Of a DNA stretch of 64,000 nt, positions 53,499-61,456 are shown one piece after another; the stretch's first letter is position 1; each line of letters begins with the position of its first letter. The translations under genes and the position numbers were made by a program. The notes beneath the pieces were generated by a model. The model was not told the origin of the DNA, did no database searches, and was given only the letters and a program-made list of their open reading frames with translations. Origin of the DNA: Streptomyces sp. ISL-96. Its GTDB lineage: Bacteria; Actinomycetota; Actinomycetes; Streptomycetales; Streptomycetaceae. The stretch is from NCBI RefSeq assembly GCF_018614035.1, contig NZ_JAGGPA010000025.1, forward strand, positions 267,224 to 331,223. The letters are read 5' to 3'.

Positions 53499-54452
53499 TC
53501 AGTGCGGCGCCCCGCGCCACCCCGACACCGGAAGGGCGAACTTCGCGACGAGCCGGTCGGTGAACGACGCATGGTGCAACCGCGCCAGCCGCACCGGCAC
53601 GGCACCCCGCCGCACCTCCACCCGCGCACCGGCGGGCAGTTCGACCGTCCTGCGGCCGTCGCACCACAGCACGCCGTGCGGCGTGTGCTGCTGCACCTCC
53701 ACCGCGAGCACCGAATTCGGCGACGTCACCAGCGGCTTGGCGAACAGCGCGTGCGCGCTGATCGGCACCATCAGCAGCGCCTCCACCTCGGGCCAGACCA
53801 CGGGCCCGCCCGCCGAGAAGGCGTACGCCGTGGAGCCGGTCGGGGTGGCGCAGACGATGCCGTCGCAGCCGAACCCCGTCACCGGTCGCCCGTCGATCTC
53901 CAGGACCACCTCGAGCATCCGCTCGGGCGAAACCTTCTGCACGGCGGCCTCGTTGAGTGCCCAGTCCGCGTACATGACATCGCCGTTGTTGCGCACGAGG
54001 ACGTCGAGGGTCATACGCTCCTCGACCTCGTACGCACGCGTGACGACCCGGTCGACGACCTTGTCGAGATCGTCCCGCTCGGCCTCCGCGAGGAAGCCGA
54101 CGCGGCCGAGGTTGACGCCGAGCATCGGCACCCCGGAGGCGCGCGCGAACTCGGCGCCGCGCAGCAGCGTCCCGTCTCCCCCTAGGACGATCAGCAGCTC
54201 ACAGCCGTCGAGTACGGCGGGCGAGGCTTCCGTCACCGTCTCGACGGACGGCGGCAGCGGCAGATCGGCCGCCTCCGCCGCCAGCACGCGCACCCCGATG
54301 CCGTTGCGCAGCAGCCCTTGTACGACCAGTTCCGCGCTGCGGATCGCCGCGGGGCGTCCGGTGTGCGCGAGCAGGAATACGGTGCGGGCTCCCCCAGGAG
54401 GCTCAGCAGATCTGTCTGTCGTCGTCTCGGTCGTCGCTGTCGTCGTTGTCAA
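53499..54452 (-). CDS. nadK: NAD kinase
   Basis: 317 residues from TTG 54450-54452, which overlaps the tlyA stop (TTGA) and has GGAGGGGCC upstream, so the rare start is well supported. The kinase motif LIVLGGDGTLLRGAEFA, the NE/D region and TPTGSTAYAFSAGGP are typical. Makes NADP from NAD. The first ~20 residues are Thr-rich. Confidence 0.97.
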   Translation of the reverse strand: MTTTTATTETTTDRSAEPPGGARTVFLLAHTGRPAAIRSAELVVQGLLRNGIGVRVLAAEAADLPLPPSVETVTEASPAVLDGCELLIVLGGDGTLLRGAEFARASGVPMLGVNLGRVGFLAEAERDDLDKVVDRVVTRAYEVEERMTLDVLVRNNGDVMYADWALNEAAVQKVSPERMLEVVLEIDGRPVTGFGCDGIVCATPTGSTAYAFSAGGPVVWPEVEALLMVPISAHALFAKPLVTSPNSVLAVEVQQHTPHGVLWCDGRRTVELPAGARVEVRRGAVPVRLARLHHASFTDRLVAKFALPVSGWRGAPH

Positions 54453-55264
54453 CTCGGCCCCTCCGCCACTGCACGGTCAACATCCGCCGGGTCGAGCTCG
54501 GGAGCTCCGGCCCGGAGCCACAGAAAGTACTCGACATTCCCCGAAGGCCCAGGCAGCGGACTGGCGGTGACGCCCCGTACGCCCAGCCCGAGCTCCCACG
54601 CCTGCCGCGCCACGGCCCGCACCGTTTCGGCCCTCAGCTCGGGGCTGCGCACGACGCCCCCACTCCCCAGCCGGTCCTTGCCGACCTCGAACTGCGGCTT
54701 CACCATCATCACGAGATCGGCGTCGGGCGCGGCACACCGCACCAGCGCCGGCAGCACCAGCCCCAGCGGAATGAAAGACAGATCACCGACGATCAAGTCG
54801 ACCGCCTCCCCGTCAATCGTGTCGAGTGTCATTTCCCGCACGTTGGTACGGTCCTTGACACGCACGCGTTCATCGGACTGCAGCGACCACGCGAGCTGGC
54901 CGTACCCCACATCAACGGCGACGACCTCCCGGGCCCCCGCCCGCAGCAGCACATCGGTGAATCCGCCGGTCGACGCCCCGGCGTCCAGCGCCCGCCGCCC
55001 CTCGACCTTCAGCCCCTGCGGTACGAACGCCTCCAGCGCGCCGGCCAGCTTGTGCCCGCCCCGCGAGACGTAGTCGGGGTCGTTGTCGTCCTTGAGCACC
55101 ACGACGGCGGCGCTGGTCTCGACCTGCGTGGCGGCCTTGGTCGCGACGGCGCCGCCCACCTTCACCCGCCCTGCGGCGATCAGCTGGCTCGCGTGCTCCC
55201 GTGAGCGTGCGAGTTTCCGGCGGACCAGCTCGGCGTCGAGGCGGCGGCGCGCGACTCCTGCCAC
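54449..55264 (-). CDS. tlyA: TlyA family 2'-O-methyltransferase (rRNA)/hemolysin homologue
   Basis: 271 residues from GTG 55262-55264 with AGGAGCTG. N-terminal S4 domain (RRLDAELVRRKLARSREHAS) followed by an FtsJ-type methyltransferase with the SAM loop LDAGASTGGFTDVLLRAGA and the DLIVGDLSFIPL motif. In mycobacteria TlyA methylates 16S C1409 and 23S C1920 and confers capreomycin sensitivity. First gene of the tlyA-nadK-recN operon, 7 bp after the small gene at 55272. Confidence 0.96.
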   Translation of the reverse strand: MAGVARRRLDAELVRRKLARSREHASQLIAAGRVKVGGAVATKAATQVETSAAVVVLKDDNDPDYVSRGGHKLAGALEAFVPQGLKVEGRRALDAGASTGGFTDVLLRAGAREVVAVDVGYGQLAWSLQSDERVRVKDRTNVREMTLDTIDGEAVDLIVGDLSFIPLGLVLPALVRCAAPDADLVMMVKPQFEVGKDRLGSGGVVRSPELRAETVRAVARQAWELGLGVRGVTASPLPGPSGNVEYFLWLRAGAPELDPADVDRAVAEGPS

Positions 55265-55271
55265 GTTCGGT

Positions 55272-55556
55272 TCAGCTCCTGATGTCGTACGGGGAAAGGG
55301 GCGCCGGGGGTCCCGGTCGTGCGTCCAGCGCGGTCAGCGCCTCACGCAGCCCCCGGTGTACATCCTCGTACACCTCGATGTGCCCGTCCGCCGCGAGGTG
55401 GTCCGCGTCGCCCAGACGTTCGAGCAGCGCGTCGACGTCGGCGTGCCCGGTGGGGGTGCGCCCGACCCCGAGGGGCGCCGGAGCGGCCGGGTCGTACACC
55501 GTGGCGGCAGCGGCGGCCCCCGCCACCTCACCCTTGTCGTCGACCTCGTCGTTCAT
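55272..55556 (-). CDS. Small conserved hypothetical protein upstream of tlyA
   Basis: 94 residues from ATG 55554-55556. No Shine-Dalgarno site; TAGCGT (complement of 55563-55568) ends 6 bp before the ATG, as in leaderless transcripts. The N-terminus is acidic and disordered; the second half, GHADVDALLERLGDADHLAA then HIEVYEDVHRGLREALTALD, is two likely helices. This small protein before tlyA is common in actinobacteria. Function unknown. Confidence 0.8.
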   Translation of the reverse strand: MNDEVDDKGEVAGAAAAATVYDPAAPAPLGVGRTPTGHADVDALLERLGDADHLAADGHIEVYEDVHRGLREALTALDARPGPPAPLSPYDIRS

Positions 55557-55598
55557 GCCCCGACGCTACCCCGAAGCGCTGGGGTACCGTCGATCCCG

Positions 55599-55946
55599 AT
55601 GGCAACGACGGAGGAGTGCCGCAGCGCACTCGACAAACTTTCGGACAATCTGGCTCAGGCCGACGACGGCGTACGCAGCGCGGCAGCGCTCGACCGTTCC
55701 CTGAGCTGTCACATCACGGATCTGGACATCACGTTCACCGGCCGCCTCACGGGCGGCCGGATCGACGTACGGGACACCTTCGACGGTCCCCCGCGCGAGC
55801 GCGCCGGGATCCGCCTGGCCATGGCCGGTGACGACCTGGTCGCCATGGTCGGGGGAGAACTGAACTTCGCGAGGGCCTGGGCGTCGGGCCGGGTCAGGCT
55901 CGAAGCCGGTTTCCGCGACCTGATCCGCCTCAGGAAGCTGCTGTAG
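55599..55946 (+). CDS. SCP2 sterol-binding domain protein
   Basis: 115 residues from ATG 55599. TACCGT (55585-55590) lies 8 bp before the ATG, consistent with a leaderless or near-leaderless mRNA. Single SCP2-like domain: ITDLDITFTGRLTGGRIDV, IRLAMAGDDLVAMVGGELNF and RAWASGRVRLEAGFRDLIRL. The family binds hydrophobic ligands. Its last 17 bp overlap the convergent siderophore ATPase gene. Confidence 0.88.
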   Translation: MATTEECRSALDKLSDNLAQADDGVRSAAALDRSLSCHITDLDITFTGRLTGGRIDVRDTFDGPPRERAGIRLAMAGDDLVAMVGGELNFARAWASGRVRLEAGFRDLIRLRKLL

Positions 55947-56808
55947 CCACTTCGGCCCCGGCGGCCACAGCACCCCGGCCGCCACGCGCCTTCCGCCCCG
56001 CCGGCACCACCAGCGGCGTCCCGGTCTGCGGGTCGTCGATGACCTGGCAGCTCAGCCCGAAGACCCGCTCCACCAGCTCCGCCGTAACCACCTCGGCAGG
56101 CGGCCCCTGCGCGACGATCTCACCGTCCCGCATGGCGATCAGGTGCGTGGCGTAACGCGCGGCGTGGTTCAGGTCGTGCAGTACGGCGACCAGCGTGCGC
56201 CCCTGTGTCTCGTGCAGCTCCGCACACAGATCCAGCACGTCGATCTGGTGCTGGATGTCGAGGAAGGTCGTCGGCTCGTCGAGCAGCAGCAGCGGCGTCT
56301 GCTGGGCCAGGGCCATCGCGATCCAGACGCGCTGCCGCTGCCCGCCGGACAGCTCGTCGACGTACCGGTCGGCCAGCTCGCCGACGCCCGTCGCGTCCAT
56401 CGACTCCTCGACGATCCGCTCGTCCTGCGGCGACCACTGCCGCAGCAGGCCCTGGTGCGGGTAGCGCCCGCGCGCCACCAGATCCGCGACCGTGATCCCG
56501 TCCGGTGCGACGGACGACTGCGGCAGCAGCCCCAGCGTCCTGGCGACCTTCTTGGCGGGCATGGACCCGATGGCGTTACCGTCCAGCAGCACCCGCCCCT
56601 GGGTGGGCTTTAGCATCCGTGAAAGCGCCCGCAGGAGCGTCGACTTACCGCACGCGTTGGGCCCGACAATGACCGTAAAGGAATGGTCGGGTATCTCGAC
56701 GGAGAGGTCTTCGGCGATGACCCGCTGGTCGTAGGCGAGGGTCACCGATTCCGCACTGAGGCGCTGACGCTGCACTGGAATGCTCCTGAGGTTCTTCTCG
56801 ATCGTCAT
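55930..56808 (-). CDS. Iron-siderophore ABC transporter ATP-binding protein (FepC/FhuC type)
   Basis: 292 residues; ATG 56806-56808 overlaps the permease stop by 4 bp. Walker A GPNACGKST, signature DELSGGQRQRVWIAMAL and Walker B LLLLDEPTTFLD are intact, with the H-loop His in AVLHDLNHA. The LSGGQRQR..LDIQHQIDVL block is typical of ferric-siderophore ATPases. Third gene of an iron-box-controlled operon with two FecCD permeases; no binding protein gene is present. Confidence 0.95.
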   Translation of the reverse strand: MTIEKNLRSIPVQRQRLSAESVTLAYDQRVIAEDLSVEIPDHSFTVIVGPNACGKSTLLRALSRMLKPTQGRVLLDGNAIGSMPAKKVARTLGLLPQSSVAPDGITVADLVARGRYPHQGLLRQWSPQDERIVEESMDATGVGELADRYVDELSGGQRQRVWIAMALAQQTPLLLLDEPTTFLDIQHQIDVLDLCAELHETQGRTLVAVLHDLNHAARYATHLIAMRDGEIVAQGPPAEVVTAELVERVFGLSCQVIDDPQTGTPLVVPAGRKARGGRGAVAAGAEVATAAS

Positions 56809-57866
56809 ATACGTCCCGCCTTACGCTCGGTCACCAGCAGCCACAGCAGATAACAGCCGCCGAGCACCCCGGTCACCACACCCACCGGCAGCTGGGTCTC
56901 TCCGAAGCCCTGCTGGGCCGCCCAGTCGGCGACGACGAGCAGCGTGGCGCCCATGGAGACCGAGGCCCCGAGATTGGGCCCCGGCGAGCGCGTCAGCCGA
57001 CGGGCGAGCTGCGGCGCACTCAGCGCCACGAAGGCGATGGGGCCGGCGGCGGCCGTGGCCACCGCGATGAGGAGTACGGCGGACAGCATCAGCACCAGCC
57101 GCCCTCGCTCCACGCTCACTCCGAGGGCGTACGCCGCGTCGTCGCCCATCTCCGTCATGCGCAGCGACCGCCCGTGCCCCAGCACCAGCGGAACGAGTAC
57201 GGCGCAGACACCCAACAGCGGCCACGCCTGCTCCCACCCACGCCCGTCGAGCGATCCGGTCATCCACACCGTGGCGCGGGTCGCGTCGACGATGCTGGCC
57301 TTGGTGATCAGGTAGTGGTTGAGCGCCGTGAGCATGGCGGCCGCCCCGATCCCGACAAGCACCAGCCGGAATCCGTGCACGCCGCGCTTCCAGGCGAGGA
57401 AGTAGACGGCGGCTCCCGTCAGCAGACAGCCGACGAGCGCGCCGCCCGTCACCGCGAAGGCGTTGCCCTTGAACAGCACAATCACGACCAGCGCGCCGGC
57501 CGTAGCACCCTGCCCGAAGCCGATGACATCCGGACTGCCCAGCGGATTGCGCGAGATGGACTGGAAGACGGCGCCCGACAGCCCGAGCGCCGCACCGACG
57601 AGCAGCGCGACGACGACCCGCGGCATGCGCAGCTCGGTGACGATGAATTCCTGCGAAGAGGTGCCGTTTCCGAGGAGCGTACGTACGACATCACCGGGTG
57701 GCATCGGGAAGTCGCCACTGCCGATGAGCACGACGCCCATGGCCAGCGCAGCGGCGGTGAGCAGCAGCGTGGCGAGGAGCGCCCTGGGCTCGACCCGGAA
57801 GGAGAACCCGCCGCGGGTGCGTATCGCGCGGGAGGACCGCGTCCGCGAAGGGGAGCTGACAGTCAC
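56805..57866 (-). CDS. Iron-siderophore ABC permease, FecCD family (second subunit)
   Basis: 353 residues from GTG 57864-57866, overlapping the preceding permease gene by 4 bp. About nine to ten membrane helices with FecCD motifs ELRMPRVVVALLVGAALGLS, SRNPLGSPDVIGFGQGA and the coupling helix region AAAGPIAFVALSAPQLARRL. It pairs with the product of 57863-58909 to form the channel. Confidence 0.95.
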   Translation of the reverse strand: MTVSSPSRTRSSRAIRTRGGFSFRVEPRALLATLLLTAAALAMGVVLIGSGDFPMPPGDVVRTLLGNGTSSQEFIVTELRMPRVVVALLVGAALGLSGAVFQSISRNPLGSPDVIGFGQGATAGALVVIVLFKGNAFAVTGGALVGCLLTGAAVYFLAWKRGVHGFRLVLVGIGAAAMLTALNHYLITKASIVDATRATVWMTGSLDGRGWEQAWPLLGVCAVLVPLVLGHGRSLRMTEMGDDAAYALGVSVERGRLVLMLSAVLLIAVATAAAGPIAFVALSAPQLARRLTRSPGPNLGASVSMGATLLVVADWAAQQGFGETQLPVGVVTGVLGGCYLLWLLVTERKAGRI

Positions 57867-58909
57867 AGTTGAGCCATCTTCCGGCGGCGTACGAGATGGA
57901 TGAAGACGGGCCCGCCGACCAGCGCGGTCACGATGCCGACCTGGAGTTCGGAGGGCCGGGCGACGACCCGCCCGATGACGTCCGAGCCCAGCAGCAGCAC
58001 CGGCGAAAGCACCGCGGCGTACGGCAGGATCCAGCGCATGTCGGGCCCGGTGATGGTCCGGACGAGGTGCGGCACCATCAGCCCGATGAAGACGATCGGC
58101 CCGCAAGCGGCGGTGGCGGCACCGCACAGCAGCGTCACGGCGACCATCGCGAGTACGCGCGTACGGGTCAGATGCGCACCCAGCGCCCTCGCGGTGTCCT
58201 CGCCCATCTCCATGGCATTGAGCGGCCGCGCGATCAGCAGCGCCAGGACCACACCGACGGCGATGAACGGCCAGACCTTGCCGATGATCTCCATGTCGGC
58301 GGAGGCCAGCGACCCGACGGTCCAGAAGCGGATCTGCTCCAGCGCCGCCGAGTCCATCAGCTGTACGGCGTTGACGTAGCCGTACAGCGCGGCGGTCATG
58401 GCCGTGCCGGCGAGTGCGAGCCGTACCGGTGTGGCGCCGCGGCTGCCGCCCAGGATGTACACCAGCACGGAGACAACTCCCGCGCCGGCGAACGAGAACC
58501 AGACATATCCGCTCAGGGAGGTGACCCCGAGGAAGCTGATGGCGGATACGACGGCGGCCGCGGCCCCCGCGTTCACCCCGAGGATTCCCGGTTCGGCGAG
58601 CGGGTTACGGGTGAGCCCCTGCATGACCGCCCCCGACAGCCCGAGCGCCGCACCGACGAGCACACCCAGGATGGTGCGGGGCACCCGCACGTCCTGGATG
58701 ATCACGTCGTTGCCGGTGCCGGAAGCATGGAACAGCCCGTGCCACACGTCGCCCAGCGCCAGAGGTTTCGCGCCAATCGCGATACTCGCGACGACGACCA
58801 ACAGCAGCACACCGAGGGAGACAAACAGCCCCCCGGCACGTACGGCATTGCGTTTGGGTGACGCGGGGGCCTGCACCGCGCTCTGCTTCGGAGGACTCTC
58901 AACCAACAC
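57863..58909 (-). CDS. Iron-siderophore ABC permease, FecCD family (first subunit)
   Basis: 348 residues from GTG 58907-58909, directly followed by TTG; no ribosome site, so leaderless translation is plausible. FecCD motifs: DVRVPRTILGVLVGAALGLS, TRNPLAEPGILGVNAGA and CGPIVFIGLMVPHLVRTITG. The iron box at 58914-58932 abuts the start, so DmdR/IdeR binding would block transcription when iron is sufficient. Confidence 0.95.
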   Translation of the reverse strand: MLVESPPKQSAVQAPASPKRNAVRAGGLFVSLGVLLLVVVASIAIGAKPLALGDVWHGLFHASGTGNDVIIQDVRVPRTILGVLVGAALGLSGAVMQGLTRNPLAEPGILGVNAGAAAAVVSAISFLGVTSLSGYVWFSFAGAGVVSVLVYILGGSRGATPVRLALAGTAMTAALYGYVNAVQLMDSAALEQIRFWTVGSLASADMEIIGKVWPFIAVGVVLALLIARPLNAMEMGEDTARALGAHLTRTRVLAMVAVTLLCGAATAACGPIVFIGLMVPHLVRTITGPDMRWILPYAAVLSPVLLLGSDVIGRVVARPSELQVGIVTALVGGPVFIHLVRRRKMAQL

Positions 58910-58913
58910 GGAG

Positions 58914-58932
58914 TTAGGTTAGCCTACCCTCG
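58914..58932. promoter_or_regulatory. Iron box (DmdR1/IdeR-type operator)
   Basis: TTAGGTTAGCCTACCCTCG matches the actinobacterial iron box TTAGGTTAGGCTAACCTAA at 15 of 19 positions, with the left half perfect. It ends 4 bp before the start codon of the siderophore permease operon. Confidence 0.85.
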
Positions 58933-58946
58933 CATGGAGCTCAGTT

Positions 58947-58991
58947 GGAGCCGCCCGGCGTTTGCGGAGCGGGGTCTGGGACAGCGCCCCA
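58947..58991 (+). repeat. Dispersed repeat, copy 5 (diverged)
   Basis: GCCCGGCGTTTGCGGAGCGG then GGTCTGGGACAGCGCCCC; several substitutions relative to copies 2 and 4. Sits between the iron box and the HAD gene's 3' end. Confidence 0.75.
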
Positions 58992-59001
58992 CCTCAGGCC
59001 C

Positions 59002-60033
59002 CTAAAGCCCCACCCCGCCCAGCGCCTTGCCCCCGTCCAGCTCACACACCCCGTCCCCCGCATACGTCCAAGCCGCCGCACACAGCGCTCGCAACCCGTC
59101 CACCGCCGCACCCTCGCCCTCAACCACGAGCTCGCCGCCCCGCGCAGAAGCAGTCCACCCACCACACACGAACCCGCCACCAGCCTCGGCCACTTCGGGC
59201 TGCCCGCTGAGCAACCCCCGCAGATCCGCATCCACATAAGTCGGCCGGTACTTCGGCGCAGCCGCCAACAACTGCGCCCCGTCCGTAACGCCAGTCAGCA
59301 CGAGCAGCGAGTCCACGCCCCCCACGTTCGCGCCCTCGATGTCCGTATCCAGCCGGTCCCCGACCACCAGCGGCCGCTCCGCCCCGGTCCGCAGAATCGT
59401 CTCCCGGTGCATCGGCGGCAACGGCTTGCCCGCCACCTGCGGCGGCTCCGCACCAGTGGCGATCCGTACGACTTCCACCGCCGCACCGTTGCCCGGCGCG
59501 ATCCCCCGCGCACTGGGAATCGTCAGATCCGTGTTGGACGCGAACCACGGCACACCCCGCGCCACCGCATACGACGCCTCCGCGAACCTCCCCCACGCCA
59601 GATCGGGCCCGCCGTACCCCTGCACCACAGCAACCGGATCATCGTCGGCAGACTCCACAGGCACCAGCCCGCGCTCACGCAGCGCGACCCGCAGCCCCTC
59701 ACCACCCACGACCAAAACCCGCGAGCCACCAGGAACCTGATCCGCGATCAGCCGAGCCACCGCCTGGGCCGACGTAATGACATCGGAAGCCTCCGCAGGC
59801 ACCCCGAGCTCCGTGAGGTGCTCCGCCACCGCCTCAGGCGTCCGAAACGCATTGTTGGTCACATACGCGAGATGCATCCCGCCGGCCCGGGCGACCGCGA
59901 GCGCGTCCACCGCGTGCGCGATGGCCTCACCGCCCGCGTAGACGACACCGTCCAGATCCAGCAGAGCCGTGTCGTACGCCTCGCTCAGCGCACGCGCGCA
60001 CGCGTCGGGCCGGGTCCTGGTCTGCTGGCTCAT
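59002..60033 (-). CDS. HAD-IIA family phosphatase (NagD-like)
   Basis: 343 residues from ATG 60031-60033 with AGGAGTGG. HAD motif I LLDLDGVVYAGGEAI, motif II YVTNNAFRTPEAV, and motifs III/IV in LVVGDRLDTDIEGANVGG. The C2-type cap lies in between. Relatives dephosphorylate UMP, p-nitrophenyl phosphate or sugar phosphates. The last ~70 residues are an extra domain rich in Ala/Gly. Divergent from the DUF1015 gene. Confidence 0.93.
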   Translation of the reverse strand: MSQQTRTRPDACARALSEAYDTALLDLDGVVYAGGEAIAHAVDALAVARAGGMHLAYVTNNAFRTPEAVAEHLTELGVPAEASDVITSAQAVARLIADQVPGGSRVLVVGGEGLRVALRERGLVPVESADDDPVAVVQGYGGPDLAWGRFAEASYAVARGVPWFASNTDLTIPSARGIAPGNGAAVEVVRIATGAEPPQVAGKPLPPMHRETILRTGAERPLVVGDRLDTDIEGANVGGVDSLLVLTGVTDGAQLLAAAPKYRPTYVDADLRGLLSGQPEVAEAGGGFVCGGWTASARGGELVVEGEGAAVDGLRALCAAAWTYAGDGVCELDGGKALGGVGL

Positions 60034-60105
60034 TCCGTACCACTCCTAGCTCGGTGCCTGTCCCCCGATCATCGCCCATAGGACGACCCCACTTACGATG
60101 CACCA

Positions 60106-61389
60106 ATGAGTACACTTGGTCGGCCCGAGGAGGACCGCGGCCTGCGCCTGGCCCCGTTCCGTGGACTGCGCTACGTCCCCGAGCGAGTGAGCAGCCTGGC
60201 CGCTGTCACGTCCCCGCCGTACGACGTGGTGGTACGCCCCGACGGCCTGCATCACCTCGAATCGGCCGACCCGTACAACATCGTCCGGCTGATCCTCCCG
60301 CAGGCCGCCACGCCCGCCACCCGTAACAAGCAGGCCGCGGAAACCCTGCACCGCTGGCTGTCCGAAGGTGTACTCGCCCCGGACCCCGAGCCGGCCCTCT
60401 ACGTGTACGAGCAGCGCAGCGGCGACCTGCTCCAGCGTGGCGTCATCGGCGCGCTCACCCTCACGCCACCGGCGGAGGGCATCGTCCTCCCCCACGAGGA
60501 CGTCATGCCGCACGTCGTCGCCGACCGCGCGGCCCTCATGCGCGCGACGGCCGCCAACCTGGAACCGCTCCTGCTGACCTACCGCAGCGGCGGCAACGCC
60601 ACCGGCGCGACCGCCGTCATCGAACGCACCATCGTTCGCTCCCCGCTCCTGTCCACCACCACTGAGGACGGTTTCAGCCATCGCCTGTGGTCCATCACGG
60701 ACCCGGGCGAACTGGCCGAGGTCACGGCGGACCTGTCCCACCGCCAGGCCCTCATCGCCGACGGCCACCACCGCTGGGCGATGTACCTCCGCCTCCAGGC
60801 GGAACACCCGGCCACCGGCACCTGGGATTCCGGCCTGGTCCTGCTCATCGACACGGCCCGCTACCCGCTCCAGGTCCGCGCCATCCACCGCCTGCTGCAC
60901 CGCCTCCCGGTGGCAGACGCCCTGGCGGCCGTCGCCGACACGTTCCGCATCCGCGAAGTCGCGGGCCCGCTCCCCCACGCCCTGGACGCCCTCGCGGAGG
61001 CGGCCACCGCCGGAAACGCGTTCCTCCTTGCGGGAGACGGCACGTACCACCTGATCGACCACCCCGACGAGGCCCTGCTGTCCCGTACGATCCCGGCCGA
61101 CCGCCCCGCGGCCTGGCGGACCCTGGACGCGACGGTCCTGCACGCCACGCTGCTCGATCACGTGTGGCAGATTCCCGACGCCCCCGAGGACATCGCGTAC
61201 ATCCACGGCACGGAGGCGGCCGTCACCCAGGCGGAACGCCACGGAGGCACGGCCGTCCTGATGCATCCGGTACGCGAAGAAGTCGTCCGGGACCTGGCCC
61301 GTCAAGGCGTCATGATGCCCCGCAAGTCCACGTCGTTCGGCCCGAAGCCGGCGACGGGCCTGGTCCTGCGCAGCCTCGACCTGAGCTGA
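60106..61389 (+). CDS. DUF1015 family protein
   Basis: 427 residues from ATG 60106. TACGAT (60094-60099) ends 6 bp before the ATG and there is no ribosome site, so the mRNA is probably leaderless. Family features: LAPFRGLRYVPERVSSLAAV near the N-terminus, TSPPYDVV, then ADGHHRWAMYLRLQ (a conserved HHR motif) and MPRKSTSFGPKPATGLVLRS at the end. Biochemical function is not known to me; it is conserved near rRNA genes and the HAD phosphatase in Streptomyces as I recall. Confidence 0.92.
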   Translation: MSTLGRPEEDRGLRLAPFRGLRYVPERVSSLAAVTSPPYDVVVRPDGLHHLESADPYNIVRLILPQAATPATRNKQAAETLHRWLSEGVLAPDPEPALYVYEQRSGDLLQRGVIGALTLTPPAEGIVLPHEDVMPHVVADRAALMRATAANLEPLLLTYRSGGNATGATAVIERTIVRSPLLSTTTEDGFSHRLWSITDPGELAEVTADLSHRQALIADGHHRWAMYLRLQAEHPATGTWDSGLVLLIDTARYPLQVRAIHRLLHRLPVADALAAVADTFRIREVAGPLPHALDALAEAATAGNAFLLAGDGTYHLIDHPDEALLSRTIPADRPAAWRTLDATVLHATLLDHVWQIPDAPEDIAYIHGTEAAVTQAERHGGTAVLMHPVREEVVRDLARQGVMMPRKSTSFGPKPATGLVLRSLDLS

Positions 61390-61403
61390 ATCCCCGGAAA
61401 CGC

Positions 61404-61438
61404 GAAAGGGCGGCACCCACAGGGGGTGCCGCCCTTTC
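61404..61438. terminator. Bidirectional hairpin terminator
   Basis: GAAAGGGCGGCACCC (61404-61418) pairs with 61424-61438 around a 5-nt loop, between the convergent DUF1015 and TPR genes. Confidence 0.88.
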
Positions 61439-61456
61439 CTGCTAACGCGGACTCAG

